The position numbers were made by a program, and so were the translations under genes. Source: Halothiobacillaceae bacterium (lineage in GTDB: Bacteria; Pseudomonadota; Gammaproteobacteria; Halothiobacillales; Halothiobacillaceae). Taken from it: a stretch of DNA of 35,770 nucleotides. The DNA is taken from assembly GCA_028696185.1 (NCBI GenBank), contig JAQVHL010000012.1, forward strand, positions 19,924-55,693. Reading direction: 5' to 3'. The notes under the pieces were generated by a model. The model was not told the origin of the DNA and did not search any database. It was given only the letters and a program-made list of their open reading frames with translations. Of the stretch, positions 7,504 to 13,395 are shown one piece after another. The stretch's first letter is position 1. Each line of letters opens with the position of its first letter.

Positions 7504-10394
7504 AGTCGCCGCGCATCGCCTGGGGGCTGTTCGGGGGGTTTTTGCTGGTGTCTGTGGTGCCCTTGGCCGTTCTGTCGCAGCTGTATCTGCGCGATTTCGA
7601 ACAGCGGCTGACGCAGCAGGCTCTGCATGGGCTGGGTTCGATTGCCGACAAGAAAGTCGATCAGATCGGCGCGTATCTTTTCGAGCGTCGCCTGGATATC
7701 GAGTCACTCGCGCGTAGCCGAGACGTGCAAGGCGCCCTGGCGGCCTTGAGTCTGCCGGATGTCGAACGGCCGGCTGCGCTGCTGTCGCATCTGGACGCAG
7801 GTTTTGCTGCCTACCGTTCGGATTACCGTTACCACGATCTTCTGCTGATCGATACTCAGGGCAATGTGGTTTTTTCGCTGGCCGGAGAGGACGATCTGGG
7901 CACCAACCTCCTAAGCGGCCCGTGGCGCACGACCGGGCTTGCCCAGGGCTACAGCGATGCGCTCTCCCAGTTGGGGGTGACTTTGACGGCCTTTCAGCCC
8001 TACGCACCTTCAGGCGGTTTAGGTTCGGCTTTTCTCGTTGCGCCGGTACTCGATGCCGGGCGCATCGAAGGAGCGGTGGCCTTGCAGATCAAACTTGGCA
8101 ACCTGCTGGAGGTGGCCACCGACGACACGGGGCTGGGGCAAACCGGTGAAACCGTGCTTGCCCAGGACGAGAATGAGCGTGCCCTGTACATCAATCCGCT
8201 CAAGCGGATTCCGGACGCCGCCTTTCGTTACGAGCCGGTCATCGAAACCGTGGCCCAGCCGATGCAGCTTGCGCTTTCCGGAGCGCGTGGAACGGGAGTG
8301 ACCTACGACTATGCTGGCGAGGAGGTTGTAGCCGCCTGGCGCTATATCCCCGACGCCAACTGGGGCATGGTGGTCAAGATCGATACCCGCGAGGCGCTGC
8401 AGGCCGTGCAGGCGATGCGCCAGAAGTGGCTATGGGCGCTGGTTGGCCTGTTGTTGCTGGTAACGGTCATTGCCGCGGCACTGGGGCGCAGCCTGGTCAC
8501 CCCTTTGGAGCGCCTGACGGCCATTAGCCGGCGAATTGCCGCCGGGGAACTCCAACTGCGGGCCATTCCCTGTGGCTGGCGCGAGCTGGGTGAGCTGGCG
8601 CAGCGTTTCAACCGCATGGCCGATGCCCTGCGCGAGGAGCGCGACACGCTGGAGCAGCGTGTTGCGGAGCGAACCGAAGCGCTGCGTCTGGCGGCCAGCG
8701 TGTTCTCCTCCGCCCGGGAGGGGGTCATGATTTGCGATGCGCAAAACCGCATCATCGAGGTCAACCCAGCCTTCAGCCAGATCACCGGTTACACGCGCGA
8801 GGAGGTCATGGGACGCGCGCCTGGCCTGTTGGCTTCGGGGCAGCATCCCCCCGAATTTTTCGCGTTCCTGTGGGAAAAGTTAAGAGAAACAGGTGCATGG
8901 CGGGGGGAGATCATCAATCGTCGCAAGAACGGTGAGCTTTATCCTGAGCAGCTGTCCATAACCATCCTGCGTAATCCGGCCGGTGAACTGACGCATTATG
9001 TCGCTGTGTTTTCGGATATCAGCTACCTGAAAGTCCATGAGGAAGAGCTCGAACGGATGGCCAACTACGATTCCCTGACCGGGCTGCCCAACCGCCGCTT
9101 GCTGGCGGATCGCATCCAGCAGGGGATTGCCCATGCCCGACGTGAGGGTCACCCCTTGGCGCTGGCAGTGCTGGATCTGGACGGCTTCAAGCCTGTCAAC
9201 GACCAATACGGCCATGAGGCGGGAGACCGCGTGCTGCGCGAAATCGCCTCGCGTCTGACGACCGCCTTGCGTCATGGCGATACCGTGGCACGACTGGGCG
9301 GAGACGAGTTCGTTCTGGTCATGCTCAATATCGATACGCTTGCAGAGGTCGAGCTGATTACCACGCGCGTGCTGAATGCCATTGCCCAGCCGATGGTTTT
9401 CGATCAGGAAATCATTCATGTCTCCGCCAGTATTGGCCTGACCTTGTATCCCGATGACCCGGTCGATGCCGATACCCTGTTACGTCACGCGGATCAGGCC
9501 ATGTACCTGTCCAAGCAGCAGGGCAAGAATCGTTTCCATTTCTTCGATGCCGCGCATGATCGTGAAATCCAGGCCCATCATCTGGCGCTCGAACGACTCA
9601 ATGCCGCCTTGCATGACGGAGAGTTCGAGCTTTATTACCAACCCAAGGTCAATATGCAGGCCGGTACGGTCATTGGCGCCGAAGCGCTCATCCGCTGGAA
9701 TCATCCGGAACAGGGGCTGCTCACGCCCGCCCGCTTCCTGCCCACGCTGAATAACACACCACTGGAAGTGGAGCTGGGATACTGGGTGATCGCCAGTGCG
9801 CTTCATCAGGCACAGCGCTGGCGCGAGCAGGGCCTGGATTTACCTGTCGGAGTGAATCTTTCCGTACACCACCTCATGCAGCCCGATTTCGTCGAACGGC
9901 TCGCGATGCTGTTGGCCGCGCATCCCGGCCTGCCGCCTGCAAGCCTGGAGCTGGAGATTCTCGAAAGCGCCGCCGTCGAGGATTGGGGACAGATCGTCGA
10001 TACACTCACGCTTTGCCGCAAGCAGGGCGTCGGCTTCGCGCTGGATGACTTTGGCACCGGATATTCGTCCTTGCTGCAGCTGCGACGGCTCTCTGTGGAC
10101 ACCCTCAAGATCGATCAAGGGTTTGTGCGCGACATGTTGCAGGATCCGGATGACCGCGCCATCGTCGAAAGCGTCATTCGCCTGGCCGATTCGTTTCAGT
10201 GCCGCGCCGTAGCCGAAGGTGTGGAAACCCTCGAACACGCGCAAGCGCTGGTTCGGATGGGCTGTCTGCTCGGTCAGGGTTACGGCATCGCCCATCCCAT
10301 GCCGGCCTGCGAAATGGCGCAATGGATCGAGTGCTGGCAAGCCGGAGCCCCCCTGAGCCCCCCCAGGGATCAGGCGAGTGAAACCATCATGTGA
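7500..10394 (+). CDS. Membrane sensor with Cache-like periplasmic domain, HAMP, PAS, GGDEF and EAL (c-di-GMP turnover)
   Basis: 964 residues from GTG 7500, which overlaps the preceding stop; the open frame extends upstream but only inside the binding-protein gene. Order: TM1 (about 6-26), a ~280-residue periplasmic domain resembling dCache, TM2 (about 309-330), HAMP, a coiled coil (ALREERDTLEQRVAERTEAL), PAS (about 395-505), GGDEF (motif GGDEF at 600-604, with an RHGD inhibitory I-site five residues before) and EAL (about 700-945). The EAL domain keeps EALIRWNH, NLSVHH, LELEILES, DDFGTGYSS, LKIDQGFV and VAEGVET, so both cyclase and phosphodiesterase sites look intact. The net activity cannot be read from sequence. 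Coupling to the binding protein suggests that periplasmic ligand sets c-di-GMP output. Confidence 0.9.
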   Translation: MKSPRIAWGLFGGFLLVSVVPLAVLSQLYLRDFEQRLTQQALHGLGSIADKKVDQIGAYLFERRLDIESLARSRDVQGALAALSLPDVERPAALLSHLDAGFAAYRSDYRYHDLLLIDTQGNVVFSLAGEDDLGTNLLSGPWRTTGLAQGYSDALSQLGVTLTAFQPYAPSGGLGSAFLVAPVLDAGRIEGAVALQIKLGNLLEVATDDTGLGQTGETVLAQDENERALYINPLKRIPDAAFRYEPVIETVAQPMQLALSGARGTGVTYDYAGEEVVAAWRYIPDANWGMVVKIDTREALQAVQAMRQKWLWALVGLLLLVTVIAAALGRSLVTPLERLTAISRRIAAGELQLRAIPCGWRELGELAQRFNRMADALREERDTLEQRVAERTEALRLAASVFSSAREGVMICDAQNRIIEVNPAFSQITGYTREEVMGRAPGLLASGQHPPEFFAFLWEKLRETGAWRGEIINRRKNGELYPEQLSITILRNPAGELTHYVAVFSDISYLKVHEEELERMANYDSLTGLPNRRLLADRIQQGIAHARREGHPLALAVLDLDGFKPVNDQYGHEAGDRVLREIASRLTTALRHGDTVARLGGDEFVLVMLNIDTLAEVELITTRVLNAIAQPMVFDQEIIHVSASIGLTLYPDDPVDADTLLRHADQAMYLSKQQGKNRFHFFDAAHDREIQAHHLALERLNAALHDGEFELYYQPKVNMQAGTVIGAEALIRWNHPEQGLLTPARFLPTLNNTPLEVELGYWVIASALHQAQRWREQGLDLPVGVNLSVHHLMQPDFVERLAMLLAAHPGLPPASLELEILESAAVEDWGQIVDTLTLCRKQGVGFALDDFGTGYSSLLQLRRLSVDTLKIDQGFVRDMLQDPDDRAIVESVIRLADSFQCRAVAEGVETLEHAQALVRMGCLLGQGYGIAHPMPACEMAQWIECWQAGAPLSPPRDQASETIM

Positions 10395-10471
10395 ATATCT
10401 TCACGATTCCGGCACGGGGCTGTCATGTAAGCCGCGTAGCCTGCCTGCTCCCCGACAAAAGGAGCAGCACG

Positions 10472-10756
10472 ATGTCTACCGGCAAGATTCTTCAGATCAT
10501 CCCCGCCCAGGGCTGGTATGGCCTGTTCAGCGATGAGGACAACGGTTACGAATTCGATCCGCTGGTCTGCTTCGCGCTCGTCGAAGGCGAGGAAGGCACG
10601 ACCGAAGTCCGCCCGATGAACTGGCAGGGTATTACAGTCGATTTCTGCGACGAAATGGACAACTTCATCAGCATCGAGCGCATGGACGATCTGGACGATG
10701 AAGACGCAGAAGACGCAGAAGACGAGCAGAGCGAGGAAGCGCCGTCCGCGAGCTGA
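10472..10756 (+). CDS. Small acidic conserved-looking protein of unknown function
   Basis: 94 residues from ATG 10472, chosen over the longer open frame because AAAGGAG (about 10457-10463) lies at good spacing in front of it. The N-terminal ~68 residues form a compact domain rich in aromatic and beta-prone residues (KILQIIPAQGWYGLFSDED, then PLVCFALVEGEEG). The tail is almost only Asp, Glu and Ala (DDLDDEDAEDAEDEQSEE). No signal peptide or membrane segment is present. I do not recognise the family. It is followed by a strong hairpin, so it ends its transcription unit; it may be read from the upstream GGDEF-EAL gene or from its own promoter in the 77-nt gap. Confidence 0.75.
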   Translation: MSTGKILQIIPAQGWYGLFSDEDNGYEFDPLVCFALVEGEEGTTEVRPMNWQGITVDFCDEMDNFISIERMDDLDDEDAEDAEDEQSEEAPSAS

Positions 10757-10771
10757 AAAGCCTGCCCTATC

Positions 10772-10806
10772 CGGCCGGAAAACCCCTACACGGGGCTTTC
10801 CGGCCG
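10772..10806. terminator. Bidirectional terminator-type hairpin between convergent genes
   Basis: Ten paired bases (CGGCCGGAAA with TTTCCGGCCG), one A-C mismatch, then four more G-C pairs around a 5-nt loop. The T-tract is weak on both sides (CATACATTTT on the plus side). It lies between the small acidic protein gene and the minus-strand lipoprotein gene. Confidence 0.65.
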
Positions 10807-10917
10807 CATACATTTTACCGATGAAAAAGCCGGCCGGATGTCGCGCTCATACACCGGTAGTAAAGTGCCGATGAGGGGCAGCGGACCTCCCGTGCCCCGC
10901 CAGTTCCCACGCCTTTT

Positions 10918-11964
10918 TTAGTCTTTCAGCTCGCTGACCCGGCGCTTGAGTTCCTGGGCGCGCAGGCGGTAGCCCTGCGCGGGTTCGAACTGCGGGTCGA
11001 GCGCCAGGGCTTTGTCCCACAGGTCAATGGCCTCGTCGAGTCGCTGGTTGCGGTAGTGAACGATGGCGGCTTCGTGGTAGGCAGTGACCTGTTTGCGCCT
11101 GAGTTCGCCGTACTGGCGACGTGCCGGTTCAAGCTGGGGGTCGAGTTGCAGAGCTCTACCCAGGGCTTCCATGGCGGCTTCGTCGCGCCCCTGATGCAGC
11201 AGGCTCAGTCCCAGTTCCTGTTCACGCCGTGCCTTGAGCAGTCGGTCGAAATTACCAATCCACACATCCCAGCTTCCATCGGCCGGGCGCTGTGCTTTGG
11301 CGGTTTCCAGTGCCCGGCTGGCGGAGTCGAGCCGACCGGCGATGAGGTCGGCCTCGATGCGGGTGCGCGGGTTTTCCCTTCCGCCGTTCGTGCTGGGCGG
11401 CGTGGCCGGTACGATCGGGGTTTGGGGCTTGAGAGGCGCGTCCGTCGCAGGGGCGGCCAGGCTTTCGGCTTCGGTGCTGGTGGGGCGTGCGGATGTCGGG
11501 ATGCGCAGCACCTGTCCCACGTTCAGGGCTTTCGGGCGGGCGATGCCGTTGTAGCGGGCCAGCGCGACAAATTTGATCGGGTCGCCCAGGTAACGTGCCG
11601 CAAGCTCGCCCAGTGAGTCGCCGGGTTGGACGGTGTGGGTGGTATGGGCCTTGCCCAGCAGGACGACGGGGTCGGTATCCAGCTGCTGTAACAGGCTTTT
11701 GGCCGTCGGCTGGTTTGGGTTACGTTCGAGGTATCTCTGAAGGGCCGTGCGTGCGCTACGGTTCTGCCCCTCCTGCAGCTGCTTGACGATCTGTCGCAGA
11801 TCAGGGCTGTCCTGCGTGGTGTCGGTGCGTTTTTCACTGGGGGCGGTTTCTGCCTTGGGGGGCTGTGCAGGCCCGGGTTCAGGTTCGCCCTCGGTGGGGT
11901 TGTTGGCGCAACCGGCCAGTCCCAGCAGCAGGGGGAGGGTGAGCAGGCTCAGGCGTCGGATCAT
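10918..11964 (-). CDS. Outer-membrane-type lipoprotein with LysM and TPR repeats
   Basis: 348 residues from the ATG at 11964, which has GAGGAAAAG just upstream; the open frame extends 16 codons further without a better site. MIRRLSLLTLPLLLGLAGC is a lipoprotein signal with lipobox LAGC and lipidated Cys19. A Pro/Glu/Thr-rich spacer follows, then a helical TPR-like stretch (about 55-95), a LysM domain (about 110-156, beginning HTVQPGDSLGELAARYLGD) that should bind peptidoglycan glycan, a linker, and a C-terminal TPR-like region (about 215-340). It lies 85 nt downstream of the PP2C phosphatase gene in the same direction and is probably co-transcribed. It may be an envelope scaffold; no enzyme domain is seen. 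Confidence 0.82.
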   Translation of the reverse strand: MIRRLSLLTLPLLLGLAGCANNPTEGEPEPGPAQPPKAETAPSEKRTDTTQDSPDLRQIVKQLQEGQNRSARTALQRYLERNPNQPTAKSLLQQLDTDPVVLLGKAHTTHTVQPGDSLGELAARYLGDPIKFVALARYNGIARPKALNVGQVLRIPTSARPTSTEAESLAAPATDAPLKPQTPIVPATPPSTNGGRENPRTRIEADLIAGRLDSASRALETAKAQRPADGSWDVWIGNFDRLLKARREQELGLSLLHQGRDEAAMEALGRALQLDPQLEPARRQYGELRRKQVTAYHEAAIVHYRNQRLDEAIDLWDKALALDPQFEPAQGYRLRAQELKRRVSELKD

Positions 11965-12049
11965 GATCTTTTCCTCGTGTTCACACTGAAAATCCCGATG
12001 GGGGATTTCCAACTTGTTCGGTTCTGGCTTGCATCATTCATGATTCAGC

Positions 12050-12913
12050 TCACTCAAGGTTCAGGCGCCAGAGGAGCATCATGCCGGCCAGCGCTAGGGC
12101 GGCGGCCAGCGGCCAGAGTCGCCAGCGACGCATCGGCAGGGTGCGCAGCAGGGCGACCGAGACGTTGTCTCCATCTTCGCCGCCGCGCCGCGCGGCCAGG
12201 GCGCAGGCGTGTTCGCTGGCTTTCTGCAGATCGGGCTCGCGGAGTATCCCGATCATTTCCTGGGGGGCAATCTGCGACCAGAAACCGTCGGAGCACAGCA
12301 GGAAGCCTGTTTCGCCGCTCAGCTGCAGGCGGCCGTGCGTGGGCTGGACGGGGGTGTCCCCCCCCAGCCCGCGCAGGAGCTTGTGCTGGTCCGGGTGGGT
12401 GTACATGGCGTCCTCATCGAGCTTGCCGGCCCGTACCATGGCTTGTACGGCCGTGTGGTCTTCGGTTCGGAAAATCTGTTGTCCATCCCGGAAGGCATAC
12501 AGCCGGCTGTCGCCCACATGCGCCCAGCAGGCCTGTTCCCCGTCGGTCAGCAGGGCGACCAGCGTGGAGCGGGGGGCCAGCCCCGACGCGCGGCCGCCCT
12601 CGTGTACGGCCCGGTCGGCCTGGGCAACGAATTCGGCCAGAAAGCTCGCCGGGTCGGGCGGCGCGCTGCGGCGTTTCGCCCACAGGCGCCCAGCAATCTC
12701 TATCACGGTCTGCGCCGCCAGTGCGCCGCCACTGTGTCCGCCCATGCCGTCGGCCAGCACGAGAAAATAAGCCTGCCGGTCGCGGCTTGCAAAGCAGGCC
12801 ACGGCGTCTTGCTGTTCCTTGCGCCCGCCTATGACTCGCGCACATCCAGCGGGGGAGGCTTGTTCCTTCATTCCTTGCTCCGTCGTTCGCTGTCCGCCTT
12901 TTCCATCGGTCAT
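12050..12913 (-). CDS. PP2C-family serine/threonine phosphatase with a C-terminal membrane anchor
   Basis: About 287 residues from ATG 12913 (GGGAG upstream). ATG 12979 and ATG 12871 are alternatives. Metal-binding PP2C motifs are clear: RKEQQDA, DGMGGHSGG, GDSRLY, SDGFW and GEDGDNVSVAL, giving the aspartates that hold two Mn/Mg ions. It should remove phosphate from Ser/Thr residues. A final hydrophobic helix (WPLAAALALAGMMLLWRL) anchors it with the catalytic domain in the cytoplasm. Stp1/PrpC relatives usually sit with a Hanks-type kinase, but no kinase gene is in this window. The downstream lipoprotein gene suggests a link to envelope control (inference). Confidence 0.88.
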   Translation of the reverse strand: MTDGKGGQRTTEQGMKEQASPAGCARVIGGRKEQQDAVACFASRDRQAYFLVLADGMGGHSGGALAAQTVIEIAGRLWAKRRSAPPDPASFLAEFVAQADRAVHEGGRASGLAPRSTLVALLTDGEQACWAHVGDSRLYAFRDGQQIFRTEDHTAVQAMVRAGKLDEDAMYTHPDQHKLLRGLGGDTPVQPTHGRLQLSGETGFLLCSDGFWSQIAPQEMIGILREPDLQKASEHACALAARRGGEDGDNVSVALLRTLPMRRWRLWPLAAALALAGMMLLWRLNLE

Positions 12914-13015
12914 TGCTCCCGTCGTGGGGCCTGAGCATGGTAAGGCGGTTTGGGCATTCAGGCAAAATCGGGGGCTCATGCATCACGCAGAACCTGTTAT
13001 CATCATCCTTCGTGC

Positions 13016-13338
13016 GCCCGAGTGGTGAAACAGGTAGACACAAGGGACTTGAATGTAATTTGAGCCCTCGCGGGGTAACCTGCGAGGTGAAGCCCGTCAA
13101 ATTCGGCGAACGCCCTGAAGGGCCGGTGCGATGCCGGCGCTTCGAGCCAACGCCGAGCCAAGCCCGGCAGCGCGTCGGGAAGGTGTAGAGAGCAGACGGC
13201 GGGCACCCCGGCTTGCGGGCCGGGGTGAAGGCGTGCTCCAGACCACGAACGCCGGTACATGACCAGCGGCGGCGAAAGCCGAAGTGGTACGAAAATCCCT
13301 CGACTTCGGTCGTGCCGGTTCGATCCCGGCCTCGGGCA
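13016..13338 (+). tRNA. tRNA-Leu(UAA), split gene with a group I intron
   Basis: Exons are 13016-13050 and 13292-13338. The spliced molecule folds fully. The acceptor stem is GCCCGAG/CTCGGGC with discriminator A at 13338. The D-stem is GTG/CAC. The anticodon stem AGGGA/TCCCT closes a 7-nt loop CTTAAAA with anticodon TAA. The long variable arm is CGAC-TTCG-GTCG, typical of class II leucine tRNA. The T-arm is GCCGG-TTCGATC-CCGGC. The mature length is 82 nt before CCA. The genome has CGA where CCA would be, so the tail must be added by the CCA enzyme. Unspliced, the anticodon loop is wrong, which confirms the intron limits. The next gene starts 57 nt downstream. Confidence 0.95.
13051..13291 (+). 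ncRNA. Group I intron (IC3-like) in the anticodon loop of tRNA-Leu(UAA)
   Basis: 241 nt inserted after U34 of the anticodon. P1 pairs exon CTT (13048-13050) with GAG (13062-13064), leaving a U-G pair at the 5' splice site. The intron ends in G (13291), the expected omega-G. Visible stems: P2 13066-13071/13082-13087; a P4-type pairing TCGGCG/CGCCGA at 13103-13108/13151-13156; P7 GAGCA/TGCTC at 13190-13194/13234-13238; and P8 at 13204-13212/13219-13227, nine perfect pairs. The core blocks TCAAATTCGGCGAA, CGCCGAGCCAAGC and GAAGGTGTAGAGA recall the Azoarcus tRNA-Ile intron. The site is the one used by cyanobacterial and plastid tRNA-Leu introns. It has no ORF, so it should self-splice but not home by its own endonuclease. 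Confidence 0.93.
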
Positions 13339-13395
13339 CGAATTACACAGTATTTCCGCGCCTCTGCGCGGTACGGGGAAGGAACTACCGGGATA

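Noticed and set aside
10391-10404. GTGAATATCTTCAC palindrome as an operator
   Set aside because: Five-base arms overlapping the stop of the GGDEF-EAL gene; too short to support a claim.
13213-13395. N-terminal extension of the MASE1 protein frame
   Set aside because: It would translate through the intron and tRNA 3' exon; ATG 13396 begins directly before the MASE1 helices.
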